From an uncultured Alphaproteobacteria bacterium (GTDB lineage: Bacteria > Pseudomonadota > Alphaproteobacteria > Geminicoccales > Geminicoccaceae), in contig CALBAK010000035.1 in the NCBI GenBank assembly GCA_937926445.1, positions 1 through 45,161 on the forward strand: DNA of 45,161 nucleotides. Direction: 5' to 3'. This document shows positions 9,495 through 19,357 of this stretch, one piece after another. A program made the position numbers and the translations under genes. The first letter of the stretch is position 1. Every line of letters starts with the position of its first letter. The notes under the pieces are model-generated. The model was not told the DNA's origin and did not search any database. It was given only the letters and a program-made list of their open reading frames with translations.

Positions 9495-10883
9495 ATGAGC
9501 AAAGACATCCTGATCGTTGACGACGAGGCGGCGATCCGCGAGGTCGTGGGTGCCGTTCTCGAGGACGAGGGCTACCGCCCGCGCCAGGCGGCGACGGCCG
9601 AGGAAGCGCTCGCCCAGCTCGCGCGGCGAGCCCCGGCCCTCGTCCTGCTCGACATCTGGCTCGAGGGCTCGAAGATCGACGGAATCCAGCTCCTCGACCG
9701 GATCAAGGCCGAATACCCGTTCGTCCCGGTCGTCATGTTCAGCGGCCACGGCACGATCGAGACCGCGGTCGCGGCCCTCAAGAAAGGCGCCTACGACTTC
9801 ATCGAGAAGCCCTTCAAGGCGGATCGGCTGATCCTCGCCGTCCAGCACGCCCTCGAGGCGAGCCGGCTCAAGCGCGAGAACGAGGAGCTCAAGAGCAAGA
9901 TCGGCGAGGGGCTCGAGCTCGTCGGCAGCTCGCCCGCCATGGTCAAGGTTCGACAGACGATCGAGCGCGTGGCACCGACCAACTCGCGGGTGCTGATCAC
10001 GGGCCCGGCCGGCTCGGGCAAGGAGGTGGCGGCGCGCATGATCCATCTCCGGTCGCGCCGCGCGGCGGGGCCCTTCGTCGTGCTGAATGCCGCCGCCCTG
10101 AGCGCCGAGCGGGTCGACCTCGAGCTGTTCGGCGCCGAGCCCGGTTGGCACGGCCCCGACCAGGGCCGGATCATCGGCAGCTTCGAGCGGGCCGACGGCG
10201 GCACGCTCCTGCTCGACGAGGTGGCCGACATGCCGCTCGAGACGCAGGGCAAGATCATCCGCGTCCTCCACGAGCAGCGCTTCGCCCGGCTCGGCGGCGA
10301 CCAGCGGATCGAGGTCGACGTGCGCGTGCTGGCCACCACCAACCGCGACCTCAAAGCCGAGATCGCGGCCGGCCGCTTCCGCGAGGACCTCTACTACCGC
10401 CTCAACGTCGTACCGCTCGAGATGCCGCGGCTGACCGAGCGCCGCACCGACATCCCCGAACTCGCCCGCCACTTCCTCCAGCTCTCGGCGCGCGTGCTGG
10501 GCTGCGCGCCGCGCACCATCTCGGAGGAGGCGATGGCGGTGCTGCAGATGGCCGACTGGCCGGGCGACGTCCGCCAGCTCCGCAACACCATCGAATGGCT
10601 CATGATCATGGCCCCGGGGCCGGCCGACCGGCCGATCGGCGTCGCCGATCTGCCGCCCGAGCTCACCTCCTCGGCCACTTCCGGCATCGACCCCACCGCC
10701 AACGGCGAGCTCGTCTCGATGCCGCTGCGGGAGGCGCGCGAGCATTTCGAGCGCAGCTACCTGCAGGCCCAGCTCCAGCGCTTCGGCGGCAACATCTCGC
10801 GGACCGCCAATTTCGTCGGCATGGAACGCTCCGCCCTGCACCGCAAGCTCAAAGCCCTCGGCCTCAACAGCAGCGACGATTGA
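9495..10883 (+). CDS. ntrX: Response regulator NtrX
   Basis: About 462 residues: receiver (phospho-Asp53 in LVLLDIWLEGSK), AAA+ domain (Walker A GPAGSGKE at 170-177; Walker B GGTLLLDE) and a C-terminal Fis-type helix-turn-helix (GGNISRTANFVGMERSALHRKL). The sigma-54-binding loop is not GAFTGA: residues about 213-230 read GAEPGWHGPDQGRIIGSF. Loss of this motif is typical of NtrX, which can act on sigma-70 promoters. It follows ntrY by 69 bases, a spacer with no obvious terminator. Partner kinase NtrY. Confidence 0.93.
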   Translation: MSKDILIVDDEAAIREVVGAVLEDEGYRPRQAATAEEALAQLARRAPALVLLDIWLEGSKIDGIQLLDRIKAEYPFVPVVMFSGHGTIETAVAALKKGAYDFIEKPFKADRLILAVQHALEASRLKRENEELKSKIGEGLELVGSSPAMVKVRQTIERVAPTNSRVLITGPAGSGKEVAARMIHLRSRRAAGPFVVLNAAALSAERVDLELFGAEPGWHGPDQGRIIGSFERADGGTLLLDEVADMPLETQGKIIRVLHEQRFARLGGDQRIEVDVRVLATTNRDLKAEIAAGRFREDLYYRLNVVPLEMPRLTERRTDIPELARHFLQLSARVLGCAPRTISEEAMAVLQMADWPGDVRQLRNTIEWLMIMAPGPADRPIGVADLPPELTSSATSGIDPTANGELVSMPLREAREHFERSYLQAQLQRFGGNISRTANFVGMERSALHRKLKALGLNSSDD

Positions 10884-10910
10884 CCCCGTCCGCCTCCCGG
10901 AGAGCCGCGC

Positions 10911-12284
10911 GTGCACGTGATCGTCGCCGGAGCCGGCCAGGTCGGCGCCAGCATCGCCCGCTATCTCGCCAAGGTCGGCAACGACGTAACCGTGATCGAC
11001 ACGAACGCCGAGCTCGCCCAGAGGCTCGGCGACGCGCTCGACATCCAGGCCGTGGTCGGCCACGCCGCCCTGCCCTCGACCCTCGAGCGGGCGGGGGCCG
11101 CCGACGCCGATCTCCTGATCGCCGTCACCCATGTCGACGAAGTCAACATCGTCGCCTGCCAGGTCGCCCACTCCCTCTTCAACGTGCCGACCCGAATCGC
11201 CCGGATCCGCGAGCAGGACTATCTCGAGGGCCGCTTCGCCGACCTCTTTCGGCGCGAGCACATCCCGGTCGACGTGGTGATCTCGCCCGAGCGCGAGGTG
11301 GCGCAGGCCATCGCGCTGCGGCTCGCGATCCCGGGGGCGCTCACCGTCGTGCCTTTCGCCGAGGACCTCGTCCGCCTCGTGGCATTGCGAATCGACGAGA
11401 GCTCCTCGGTGATCGACACGCCTCTGCGCGAGCTCACCCGGCTCTTTCCCGACCTCCACCTCGTCTGCGTCGCGATCGTCCGCGGCGAGCGTTTCTTCGT
11501 GCCCGGCGGCGACGATCGGATCCTGGTCGGCGACGAAATCTTCTTCGTCTGCGAGACCGCACACCTCGCCCGCGCACTCCCGGTCTTCGGCCAGGTGGAG
11601 CCGGGCCCCTCTCGGCTCGTCATCGTGGGCGGCGGCAATATCGGGCTGCGGCTGGCCGAGATCCTCGAGGCCCAGCACCCGCATCTCGCCTTCAAGGTGA
11701 TCGAGGCGAACCCGGCCCGGGCCGATCTGGTCGCCGAGCGGCTGCGGCACGCGGTCGTGCTGTGCGGCGACGGCCGCTCGCGCGACACGCTCCTCGAGGC
11801 GGGCATCGACGGTGCCGGGGCCATCGTCGCGGTGACCAACGACGACGACATCAACCTCATGGCCTCGCTGCTCGCCAAGCGGCTGGGCTGCCCGCGCGCC
11901 CTCGCCCTGATCACCCGCAGCGACTACGAGATCTTGACCGCCGACATCGGCATCGACGTCGCCATCAATCCGCGCGACACGACCGTCTCGACGATCCTCG
12001 CCCACATCCGCCGCGGCCGGATCCGTGCGGTCCACACCATCCGCGACGGTGCCGCCGAGGTGTTCGAGGCCGAGGCCCTCGAGACCTCGCCGATCGTGGG
12101 CCAACCCCTCAAGGAGCTCAAGGCACCGGGTCTCGTCCTGGGTGCCGTGGTGCGCGACGGCAAGGTCTTCGCCCCGCGCGGCGACACCGTGGTCGAGGCC
12201 GGCGATCGGGTCATCATCACCGCCCGGGCCGAGACGGTGAAGCGCGTCGAGCAGCTCTTCGCCGTCCGCCTCGACTATTTCTGA
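10911..12284 (+). CDS. trkA: Trk potassium uptake system NAD-binding protein TrkA
   Basis: Peripheral cytoplasmic subunit, about 457 residues, that gates TrkH/TrkG K+ channels. It contains two tandem RCK units: Rossmann domains beginning MHVIVAGAGQVGASIARYL and RLVIVGGGNIGLRLAEIL, each followed by a TrkA-C ligand-binding domain (ALRIDESSSVIDTPLREL and EAEALETSPIVGQPLKEL). Start is GTG at 10911 with GGAGAG 7 bases upstream. The ntrX-trkA-dat-hfq-hflX order is conserved in Rhodospirillales-type genomes. No trkH is present in the window, so the channel subunit is encoded elsewhere. Confidence 0.95.
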   Translation: MHVIVAGAGQVGASIARYLAKVGNDVTVIDTNAELAQRLGDALDIQAVVGHAALPSTLERAGAADADLLIAVTHVDEVNIVACQVAHSLFNVPTRIARIREQDYLEGRFADLFRREHIPVDVVISPEREVAQAIALRLAIPGALTVVPFAEDLVRLVALRIDESSSVIDTPLRELTRLFPDLHLVCVAIVRGERFFVPGGDDRILVGDEIFFVCETAHLARALPVFGQVEPGPSRLVIVGGGNIGLRLAEILEAQHPHLAFKVIEANPARADLVAERLRHAVVLCGDGRSRDTLLEAGIDGAGAIVAVTNDDDINLMASLLAKRLGCPRALALITRSDYEILTADIGIDVAINPRDTTVSTILAHIRRGRIRAVHTIRDGAAEVFEAEALETSPIVGQPLKELKAPGLVLGAVVRDGKVFAPRGDTVVEAGDRVIITARAETVKRVEQLFAVRLDYF

Positions 12285-12310
12285 GCGCGAACCGAGAGCC
12301 GGGAGCCGCC

Positions 12311-13177
12311 ATGGCCCGCATCGCCTATGTCGACGGTCGCTTCCTGCCGATCTCCGCCCGTGCCGTGGCGATCGAGGACCGCGGCCTGCAGTTCGCCCAC
12401 GGTGTCTACGAGGTGATCAAGGCGGTGGGCGGCCGCCTGCTCGACCTCGACCGCCACCTCGACCGGCTCGACCGCTCGCTCGCCGCGATCGCCTGCCCGC
12501 CGCCCATGGCGCGCCCCGCCCTCGTCCTCCTCCTCGAGGAACTGTTGCGCCGCAACCGGCTGGCCGACGCCACGGTCTATCTCCAGGTGAGCCGAGGCGT
12601 GGCACCCCGCAACCACGCCTGGCCCGAGGGGCTGCGGCCGAGCTTCGTCGCCACCGTCCGCCCGGCACGGTTCCCGAGCCCCTCCGAGCAGCGCGAGGGC
12701 GTGCGGGTCGTCACCTTTCCGGACGAGCGTTGGGCGCGCTGCGACATCAAATCGATCGCGCTCCTGCCCAACGTGCTCGCCAAGCAAAAAGCGGTCGCGG
12801 CGGGTTGCCGCGAGGCCTGGCTCGTCGACCGCGACGGGCTGGTCACCGAAGGGGCGAGCTCGAACGCCTGGATCGTCGATCGCGAGGGCGTGCTCGTCAC
12901 CCGCCCGCTCGGGCCCGCGATCCTCGGTGGTGTGACCCGCGACGTCCTGCTCGAGCTCGCCCGCGGTGCCGGCATCCCGGTCGCCGAGCGACCCTTCACC
13001 GTGGCCGAGGCCGTGGCCGCCCGGGAGGCGTTCCTCACGAGTACGACCTCGCTCGTCCTGCCGGTCACGCGGATCGACGGCGCCCCGGTCGCGAACGGCC
13101 GGCCGGGTACGATCACCCGCAAGCTGGCCGCCCTCTACGCCGCGCGCTGCGGCCTCGCCTCTGCGACCGAAGAGTGA
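12311..13177 (+). CDS. dat: D-amino-acid aminotransferase (class IV PLP)
   Basis: About 288 residues, fold-type IV PLP aminotransferase. It has the start region VDGRFLPISARAVAIEDRGLQFAHGVYE, PLP lysine about 147 in CDIKSIALLPNVLAKQKA, and the phosphate-binding region EGASSNAWIV plus STTSLVLPVTRIDG. The CDIKS/LLPNVL pattern matches D-alanine aminotransferases rather than branched-chain enzymes. It interconverts D-Ala and D-Glu with their 2-oxoacids, feeding peptidoglycan synthesis. ATG at 12311 has GGGAG 6 bases upstream. A 211-base spacer separates it from hfq. Confidence 0.9.
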   Translation: MARIAYVDGRFLPISARAVAIEDRGLQFAHGVYEVIKAVGGRLLDLDRHLDRLDRSLAAIACPPPMARPALVLLLEELLRRNRLADATVYLQVSRGVAPRNHAWPEGLRPSFVATVRPARFPSPSEQREGVRVVTFPDERWARCDIKSIALLPNVLAKQKAVAAGCREAWLVDRDGLVTEGASSNAWIVDREGVLVTRPLGPAILGGVTRDVLLELARGAGIPVAERPFTVAEAVAAREAFLTSTTSLVLPVTRIDGAPVANGRPGTITRKLAALYAARCGLASATEE

Positions 13178-13216
13178 CGTTTCGATGCGCGCGCGCCCGG
13201 CCCGGGAAAATGCCGC

Positions 13217-13244
13217 TTGCTCGCCCGCCCGGCGTTGATTATCT
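13217..13244 (+). promoter_or_regulatory. Possible sigma-70-type promoter of hfq
   Basis: TTGCTC, 16-base spacer, TTATCT, in the 211-base gap before hfq. Both hexamers are only partial matches. The gap also carries a perfect 15-base tandem duplication at 13260-13289. Confidence 0.3.
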
Positions 13245-13259
13245 GCGATCGAGCCATTT

Positions 13260-13289
13260 GCGAGCGATCGTCGAGCGAGCGATCGTCGA
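13260..13289. repeat. 15-bp tandem repeat upstream of hfq
   Basis: GCGAGCGATCGTCGA occurs twice head to tail with no spacer; each unit contains the palindrome CGATCG. It lies in the hfq leader or promoter-proximal region, so it may be a regulatory site or a simple slippage duplication. Confidence 0.6.
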
Positions 13290-13388
13290 GAGTGACGGCG
13301 TCGGCCTTTCGAGTGCGGGCGGTGGGCAGGGCGCCGAAGTCTGTGAGTGCTGACACGCGAGACGGCGTGCCGAGAAGGAAACCGGCGC

Positions 13389-13646
13389 ATGCCAGCCGAA
13401 AAGCAACAGAACCTGCAGGACGTGTTCCTCAACCATGTCCGCAAGAACAAGGTGCCGGTGACGATCTTCCTGATCAACGGCGTGAAGCTGCAGGGTGTGA
13501 TCGGGTCGTTCGACAATTTCTGTCTGCTTCTCCGCCGTGACGGCCACGTCCAGCTCGTCTACAAGCACGCGGTGTCCACCGTGATGCCGTCGGCCGCGGT
13601 GCGCCTCTACGAGCCGCCGCCCGAAGAGCATCCGCACCAGGGCTGA
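13389..13646 (+). CDS. hfq: RNA chaperone Hfq
   Basis: 85-residue Sm-like protein forming a hexameric ring that pairs small RNAs with mRNAs. It has the Sm1 segment ([38 protein letters not shown]) and Sm2 with the KHA signature ([11 protein letters not shown]), followed by a short tail. ATG at 13389 has AAGGA about 9 bases upstream. In alphaproteobacteria hfq lies next to hflX and often near the ntr block and regulates nitrogen genes post-transcriptionally, so this linkage fits. Confidence 0.97.
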   Translation: MPAEKQQNLQDVFLNHVRKNKVPVTIFLINGVKLQGVIGSFDNFCLLLRRDGHVQLVYKHAVSTVMPSAAVRLYEPPPEEHPHQG

Positions 13647-13779
13647 GCCGATCACGGCGACGATCGAGCGGAAGGCAGAGCGGCCCGTCATCGGACGCGG
13701 GCGCGCCTTCGTTGTCCATCCGGTCCTGCCCGCGGCCGAGGCCGACCGCCGCGACCCGCGAGCACGCCTCGAGGAGGCC

Positions 13780-14997
13780 GTGGGCCTCGCGCAGGCCATC
13801 GAGCTCGAGGTCGTGGGTGCGGAGTTGGCACCCTTGCGCAGGCCGACCCCAGCCACCCTCCTGGGTTCCGGCAAAGTGGCCGAGATCGGTGCCAAGCTCG
13901 TGGCCGAGCCGGTCGAGCTCGTGGTGGTCGACGCCGCGCTCACGCCCGTGCAGCAGCGCAACCTCGAGAAGGCCTGGAAGACCAAGGTCATCGACCGCAC
14001 CGGGCTGATCCTCGAGATCTTCGGCGCCCGGGCGCGGACCCGGGAAGGCGTCCTCCAGGTCGAACTCGCGGCTCTCACCTACCAGCGCTCGCGCCTGGTG
14101 CGCTCCTGGACCCACCTCGAGCGCCAGCGGGGCGGCTTCGGCTTCCTGGGCGGCCCCGGCGAGAGCCAGCTCGAGCTCGACCGGCGCAAGATCACCGAGC
14201 GCATCACCCGCATCAAGGGCGAGCTCGAGGAGGTCAAGCGCACCCGTGGCCTGCACCGCCGCGCCCGCGAGCGGGTGCCCTACCGCATCGTGGCGCTCGT
14301 GGGCTACACCAACGCCGGCAAATCCACGCTCTTCAACCGGCTCACCGGTGCCGGCGTCGAGGCGGTCGACAAGCTCTTCGCCACCCTCGACCCGACCATG
14401 CGGCTCGTGCGGCTGCCCTCGGGACTCGAGATCATCCTCTCCGACACGGTGGGTTTCATCTCGGATCTGCCGACCCAGCTCGTGGCGGCCTTCCGCGCCA
14501 CCCTCGAGGAGGTCCAGAGCGCCGATCTGATCCTGCATGTGCGCGACGTCTCCAACCCCGACCACGAAGCCCAGGCGCGCGACGTCGAGCAGGTCCTGGA
14601 CGGGCTCGGGATCGACGCCCGCGACCGCGCCGAGCGCCTCCTCGAGGTCTGGAACAAGATCGACCGGCTCGGCCCGGACGCGCTCGCCGCGGTCGAGGTC
14701 GAGGCCCGGAGGCGTCCCGGCGTGCTGCCCGTCTCGGCCGCCACGGGTGCCGGCATCGAGGCGCTGTTGGCCGCGATCGAGCGGCGGCTTCTGGCCCGCC
14801 ACGAGCTCCTCGAGGTCGATCTGCCCTTCGAGGCCGGCGCCGAGCTCGCCTGGCTGCACGAGCACGGCGAGGTGGTCGAGCGCCGCGACGGTCCCGAGGG
14901 CATGCGTCTCACGATCGTGCTCGCCCCCGAGGACCGCGCTCGGCTCGCCGAGCGGCTCGGGACGGCGCGGATCAGGCCGGCCCGGCCGACGCCCTGA
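13780..14997 (+). CDS. hflX: GTPase HflX (start uncertain; N-terminus extends upstream)
   Basis: Ribosome-splitting GTPase. N-terminal HflX domain ([17 protein letters not shown]-like region), the family signature [16 protein letters not shown]1 [10 protein letters not shown]3 [11 protein letters not shown]4 NKID, and a C-terminal tail. From the GTG at 13780 it is 405 residues, but conserved HflX sequence ([20 protein letters not shown]) continues in frame back to about 13690. No ATG, GTG or TTG occurs in that frame between the stop at 13582 and 13780, so the true start is either a non-standard codon (ATC 13690, CTG 13726) or is hidden by a sequence error. GGAAGG at 13670-13675 could serve as its ribosome binding site. 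It converges with ppx, overlapping it by 26 bases. Confidence 0.92.
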   Translation: MGLAQAIELEVVGAELAPLRRPTPATLLGSGKVAEIGAKLVAEPVELVVVDAALTPVQQRNLEKAWKTKVIDRTGLILEIFGARARTREGVLQVELAALTYQRSRLVRSWTHLERQRGGFGFLGGPGESQLELDRRKITERITRIKGELEEVKRTRGLHRRARERVPYRIVALVGYTNAGKSTLFNRLTGAGVEAVDKLFATLDPTMRLVRLPSGLEIILSDTVGFISDLPTQLVAAFRATLEEVQSADLILHVRDVSNPDHEAQARDVEQVLDGLGIDARDRAERLLEVWNKIDRLGPDALAAVEVEARRRPGVLPVSAATGAGIEALLAAIERRLLARHELLEVDLPFEAGAELAWLHEHGEVVERRDGPEGMRLTIVLAPEDRARLAERLGTARIRPARPTP

Positions 14998-16480
14998 TCT
15001 CCGCCCGGTCGAGGCCGAGCGCCGCCAAAAGCGCATCGAGCCGGCCGGTCACCGCCTCGTCCTCCGGATCGACCGCCGGATGGTCGACCTCGAGCAGGAG
15101 TGCACCGCCCTCTCGGCGGATGCGGCAGGCCTCGAGCACCGCGGCCACCCCGCCCGAGAGCCGGTAGGCGAGGTCGAGTGCCGCACCGAGCGCTTCGGCG
15201 CGCCGCCGCCGCGGCTTGTCGAGCAGCCCCACGATGCGCGCCACCGCCGGATCTTCCCGCCGCCCCTCGTAGCGGCAGAAGAGCGCGTAGGCGAGGAAGG
15301 CGCGCTCGCCGTGGTCGACGCCGAGCAGCGGGTAGTGAGCGAGGGTGAAGAACGCATCGCGCGCCCGGGTCTCGGGATGCTCCCGCCAGGCGGTGTCGGA
15401 GACCAGGCACACGGCCGTCCGCAATCGCGCTTCGGCCGGTTCCTCGAAGGCGAACAAGGGCGCCGTCCACGCCGCCATCGCCGGGCCGATCGAGGCCGTC
15501 CGCCCGTCCCGCGCGCCGAGATCCGCACAACCGGCGAGGAGCGGATCCTGCGCCCGCACCGCTGGAGGCAGGCTCTCGTACAGCCGTCCCTCGCGCAAGC
15601 CCGTGGCGGAGAACACGACCCGTTCGGGCTCGAGGAGCCGCACCACCCGCTCGAGCAGGAAGGCCCCGGCCGGCACGAAGTCGAGCCTTCGACGCGAGAC
15701 CCCCGGCAACCGGGCGCGAGCGCGTTCGTCGAGCGGGGCGAGCTCGCGGCAGAGCCGGACCAGATCGCCGGTCGGGAGCGTGAGGCCGTGGACCACCTTG
15801 AGCGGGGTGTCGGCGAGCGCCATGTGCGCCCGGCCGAGGCTGCGCCAGCTGCCACCCACGACGTAGAAGGGTCGGCCCCGAGCCGCCCCGCGCAGCTCGG
15901 GAAACTCGGCGAGCACACCGGCCACGAGCGCCTCCGCCCGCTCGCGGTCGCGGCGCAGCGCTTCCGCCACCGCCAGTGCCCCGACCGGCAGCGACACGCC
16001 CTCGATCGGCTCCTCCTCGAGGCCGAGACGGGCGAGCTCGATGCTGCCGCCGCCGAGATCGCCCACGAAGCCCCGGGGCTCGTGGAAGCCGGCGCGCACG
16101 CCCATGGCACTCGTGCGCGCCTCCTCGGCACCCGAGAGCACCGTCACTCGCTCGCCGGTGGCGGCCTCGACCTCGCCCACGAACGCGGCACCGTCGGCGG
16201 CCCGCCGGACCGCCGCGGTCGCGAGGATGTCGACCCGTTCGCAGCCCGCGGCTCGGGCGAGCCAGGCGTAGCGGCGCAAAGTGCGCAGTGCGGGGCCGAT
16301 CGCCGCGGGCGCGAGCCTGCCGGTCGCCTCGAGCTCGCGGCCCAGGCCACAGAAGCGGCGCTCGTTGAAGCGCGGCAGGGGTGCCCGTGCGAGCCGCTCG
16401 TAGACCACGAGGCGGATCGAGTTCGAGCCGAGGTCGATCACCGCCACCGGCGGGTCGGCGGCCCCGCCGAAGCGGCTCAT
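14972..16480 (-). CDS. ppx: Ppx/GppA phosphatase (exopolyphosphatase)
   Basis: About 502 residues of the ASKHA-fold Ppx/GppA family: [19 protein letters not shown] (phosphate 1 motif), [30 protein letters not shown] (phosphate 2), [12 protein letters not shown], and a C-terminal HD-like region. It removes terminal phosphates from polyphosphate and/or hydrolyses pppGpp. Its ATG overlaps the ppk stop by 4 bases, so the synthesising and degrading enzymes are translationally coupled. It ends within the 3' end of hflX, which runs the other way. Confidence 0.92.
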   Translation of the reverse strand: MSRFGGAADPPVAVIDLGSNSIRLVVYERLARAPLPRFNERRFCGLGRELEATGRLAPAAIGPALRTLRRYAWLARAAGCERVDILATAAVRRAADGAAFVGEVEAATGERVTVLSGAEEARTSAMGVRAGFHEPRGFVGDLGGGSIELARLGLEEEPIEGVSLPVGALAVAEALRRDRERAEALVAGVLAEFPELRGAARGRPFYVVGGSWRSLGRAHMALADTPLKVVHGLTLPTGDLVRLCRELAPLDERARARLPGVSRRRLDFVPAGAFLLERVVRLLEPERVVFSATGLREGRLYESLPPAVRAQDPLLAGCADLGARDGRTASIGPAMAAWTAPLFAFEEPAEARLRTAVCLVSDTAWREHPETRARDAFFTLAHYPLLGVDHGERAFLAYALFCRYEGRREDPAVARIVGLLDKPRRRRAEALGAALDLAYRLSGGVAAVLEACRIRREGGALLLEVDHPAVDPEDEAVTGRLDALLAALGLDRAEIRASAGPA

Positions 16481-18663
16481 TCGGCGGCCGCCTCGACCGT
16501 CTGACCGGCCAGCGGGCGGGGACCGGAGCCGCGCTTTTTGAGCGCACTGCCGCGCCCCGACAGGCTCGGATTGGTCATGAAATAGGTGTGCGCGGAGAAG
16601 GGCTCGGCCCCCGGCACGACCCGCCGGTAGCTGCCGTCCGGCTGCAGAATCCAGCTGTTGGTCTCGTCTTTGAGATTGGCGACCATGACCTGGAACAGGA
16701 TCTGCTGGTGGACCGTCTCGTTCTCGATCGGCACGAGCGTCTCGACCCGCCGCGAGAGATTGCGCTGCATCCAGTCGGCGGAAGAGATGAAGACCTTGGC
16801 CTTCTTGGAGGGCAGGCCGTGGCCGTTGCCGAAGCAGACGATCCGGGCGTGCTCGAGGAAACGGCCCACGATGCTCTTGACCCGGATGTTCTCGGAGAGC
16901 CCGCTCACACCGGGCCTGAGGCAGCAGATGCCGCGCACCACGAGGTCGATCTTCACCCCCGCGCCCGAGGCCTCGTAGAGCTTGGCGATCACCTGCTCGT
17001 CGACGAGCGCGTTGAGCTTGGCCCAGATCTGCGCCCTACGGCCGGCCCGGGCGTGCTCGATCTCGGCGTCGATCAACGCGTCGAGCGTCTCGCGCAAGTT
17101 CACGGGGGCGAGCGCCAGCTTCTCGAGATCGGCCGGTCGGGCGTAGCCCGTCATGAAATTGAAGGCGCGCGCCGCGTCCCTACCGAGTGCCGGATCACAG
17201 GTGAAGAAGGACAAATCGGTGTAGATCTTGGCGGTGATCGGGTGGTAGTTGCCGGTACCGAAATGCACGTAGGTGCGAAAGCCGCCCTGCTCGCGGCGCA
17301 CCACCATCGACACCTTCGCGTGCGTCTTGAGCTCGATGAAGCCGTAGACGACCTGCACCCCCGCCCGCTCGAGCCGCCGCGCCCAGCGGATGTTGCGCTC
17401 CTCGTCGAAGCGGGCCTTGAGCTCGACCATGGCGGTGACCGACTTGCCGGCCTCCGCCGCCTCGATCAACGCCGCCACGATCGGGCTGTCGTCGCTCGTC
17501 CGATAGAGCGTCTGCTTGATCGCCACGACGTTGGGGTCGCGCGCCGCCTGGAGGAGGAACTGAACCACCACGTCGAAGCTCTCGAACGGGTGGTGAACCA
17601 CGAAGTCCTTGTGCCGGATGGCGGCAAAGCAGTCGCCGCCGAAGTCCTTGATCCGCTCCGGAAAACGCGCGGTGAACGGCGGGAAGAGGAGATCGGGCCT
17701 ATCCGTACCGATCAACTGTTTGGTATCGGCGAGCCCCAAAATGCCCTCGACTCGGAACACGTCGGTGGCCTTGACGCCCAGATTCTCCATGAGGAAGTCG
17801 CGCAGCCTCTCCGGCATCGCTGCATCGACCTTGACGCGGATGACGCTGCCGCGCCGGCGACGCTTCAAGAGCACCTCGAACAGCCGAACGAGGTCCTCGG
17901 CCTCCTCCTCGATCTCGATGTCGCTGTCGCGCAGGACCCGAAAGCAGCCCTGGGCGCGCACGGCGAAGCCCGGGAACAGCCGATCGGCGAAGCGCAGCAC
18001 GAGCTGTTCGAGCCGCACGTAGCGCGTCCCCCCGCCCGGCAGTCGGACGAAGCGCTCGAGCTTGGCCGGCAACAGCACGAGGCCGATCAGGCTGTCGCCC
18101 TTCGGCCGCTCGAGCTCCATGACCACCCCCATCCCGAGATTGGGGATGAACGGGAAAGGATGCGCCGGGTCGACCGCGATCGGGGTCAGGACCGCGAGCG
18201 CCTCCTCGACGAACCGGCGGCCGAGAGCCTCGATCTCGGACGGCTCGAGCTCGGCCACGTCGAGCACCTGGACGCCCTGCGCCCGCAACAGCCCCACGAG
18301 CTCGTGCCAGCAGGCCTGCTGGCGGTCGAGCACCTCGGCGACCCGCCGGTGGATCGCCGCGAGCTGCTCGATCGGCGTCATCCCGTCGGCACCGGTGGTA
18401 GCGACTCCGGCCGCCACCAGGCCTTTGAGGCCCGCCACGCGGACCATGTAGAACTCGTCGAGGTTGGAGGCCGAGATCGACAGGAAGCGCAGCCGCTCGA
18501 GCAGCGGGTAGGCGGTGTTCGAGGCCTCCTCTAGGACCCGCTCGTTGAAGGCGAGCCAGGAGAGCTCGCGGTTGATGAAGTGCTCCGGCCGCAGCGCCGG
18601 CATCCTCGGGCCCTGGACCCCGACCACGGCACCGTTGGGCTCGTGCCGGCCTTCCTCGAGCAT
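16477..18663 (-). CDS. ppk: Polyphosphate kinase 1
   Basis: About 728 residues, normal for PPK1, which polymerises the ATP gamma-phosphate into polyphosphate. N-terminal domain [15 protein letters not shown] and [20 protein letters not shown], middle domain with [15 protein letters not shown], and C-terminal catalytic PLD-like domains with [20 protein letters not shown] (phospho-His region), [21 protein letters not shown] and [28 protein letters not shown] at 18663 has GAGGAG 8 bases upstream. The leader, shared with divergent sixA, contains a hairpin (18679-18694) and a single Pho-box half-site. Confidence 0.95.
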   Translation of the reverse strand: MLEEGRHEPNGAVVGVQGPRMPALRPEHFINRELSWLAFNERVLEEASNTAYPLLERLRFLSISASNLDEFYMVRVAGLKGLVAAGVATTGADGMTPIEQLAAIHRRVAEVLDRQQACWHELVGLLRAQGVQVLDVAELEPSEIEALGRRFVEEALAVLTPIAVDPAHPFPFIPNLGMGVVMELERPKGDSLIGLVLLPAKLERFVRLPGGGTRYVRLEQLVLRFADRLFPGFAVRAQGCFRVLRDSDIEIEEEAEDLVRLFEVLLKRRRRGSVIRVKVDAAMPERLRDFLMENLGVKATDVFRVEGILGLADTKQLIGTDRPDLLFPPFTARFPERIKDFGGDCFAAIRHKDFVVHHPFESFDVVVQFLLQAARDPNVVAIKQTLYRTSDDSPIVAALIEAAEAGKSVTAMVELKARFDEERNIRWARRLERAGVQVVYGFIELKTHAKVSMVVRREQGGFRTYVHFGTGNYHPITAKIYTDLSFFTCDPALGRDAARAFNFMTGYARPADLEKLALAPVNLRETLDALIDAEIEHARAGRRAQIWAKLNALVDEQVIAKLYEASGAGVKIDLVVRGICCLRPGVSGLSENIRVKSIVGRFLEHARIVCFGNGHGLPSKKAKVFISSADWMQRNLSRRVETLVPIENETVHQQILFQVMVANLKDETNSWILQPDGSYRRVVPGAEPFSAHTYFMTNPSLSGRGSALKKRGSGPRPLAGQTVEAAAE

Positions 18664-18678
18664 CGGAGGCTCTCCTCG

Positions 18679-18694
18679 ACCGTCCTTCGACGGT
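18679..18694. promoter_or_regulatory. Hairpin/inverted repeat in the ppk leader
   Basis: ACCGTC-CTTC-GACGGT, a perfect 6-bp stem with 4-base loop, 15 bases upstream of the ppk start. Either a protein-binding palindrome or an mRNA leader hairpin; nothing in the sequence decides between them. Confidence 0.3.
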
Positions 18695-18730
18695 TCCCCG
18701 ATCGTTCCGCGACGGTTCGTCGGGCGGCGA

Positions 18731-18759
18731 TGTCTTCCGCTCCGACGACACTCTATATT
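18731..18759 (+). promoter_or_regulatory. Possible sixA promoter
   Basis: TGTCTT, 17-base spacer, TATATT. The -10 is unusually A/T-rich for this genome and well matched to consensus; the -35 is weak. The predicted transcript start is about 45-50 bases before the sixA ATG. The exact Pho half-site CTGTCAT lies just downstream (18772-18778). Confidence 0.4.
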
Positions 18760-18814
18760 CGCGGCCGGGCGCTGTCATGACGAGCCGGCGACGGCCATCG
18801 GGAGGTCTCCTCGG

Positions 18815-19333
18815 ATGCGCGAGCTCATGCTCCTGCGGCACGCCAAGTCGGCCTGGGACGTGCCCGGCCTCGAAGACCACGAGCGCGATCTCGCCCCGCG
18901 CGGCAAGAAGGCCGCCGCCAGGATCGGCCGGCTCCTGGCCGAAAAGGGTCTTCTGCCCGATCTCGTCCTCTGCTCGACCGCGAAGCGGGCGGTGCGGACC
19001 CTCGAGATCGTGCAGGAAGCCCTCCCCCGTCGGCTTCCCGTCCGCTTCCTCGACGCGCTCTACCTCGCGGGCGAGGAGGCGATGCTGAAGCTGGTCCGCG
19101 CCCAGGACGATACGGTCCGACGCCTCGCCCTCGTGGGCCACGATCCGGGCTTCCACCGCCTGGCCCTGCTCCTGGTGGGCGCCGCGGATCCCGAGGCCGC
19201 ACGCACCGGCCTCCTCCGGAAGTTCCCGACCGGCGCCCTACTCCATCTGGCCTTCCCGGTCGAGTGCTGGGCCGGGATCGCCCCGGGTACTGCCCGGCTC
19301 CTCGCCTTTTACAAACCGCGCGAGCTCGACTGA
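18815..19333 (+). CDS. sixA: SixA-type phosphohistidine phosphatase (histidine phosphatase family)
   Basis: About 172 residues. N-terminal catalytic motif LMLLRHAKSAW (His9), the family segment LVLCSTAKRAVRTLEI, and the second catalytic His in LALVGHDPGFHRLALLL. SixA proteins dephosphorylate phosphohistidine on signalling or PTS proteins; the alphaproteobacterial substrate is not established. ATG at 18815 has GGGAGG 9 bases upstream. It is divergent from ppk and convergent with mazG, with a paired hairpin between. Confidence 0.88.
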   Translation: MRELMLLRHAKSAWDVPGLEDHERDLAPRGKKAAARIGRLLAEKGLLPDLVLCSTAKRAVRTLEIVQEALPRRLPVRFLDALYLAGEEAMLKLVRAQDDTVRRLALVGHDPGFHRLALLLVGAADPEAARTGLLRKFPTGALLHLAFPVECWAGIAPGTARLLAFYKPRELD

Positions 19334-19357
19334 AACCTCGGGGATCGTGCTGGCCGC

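Noticed and set aside
18772-18778. Pho box between ppk and sixA
   Set aside because: Only one half-site (CTGTCAT) is present; the required second half 11 bases away has no resemblance to consensus. Mentioned as a weak observation, not annotated.
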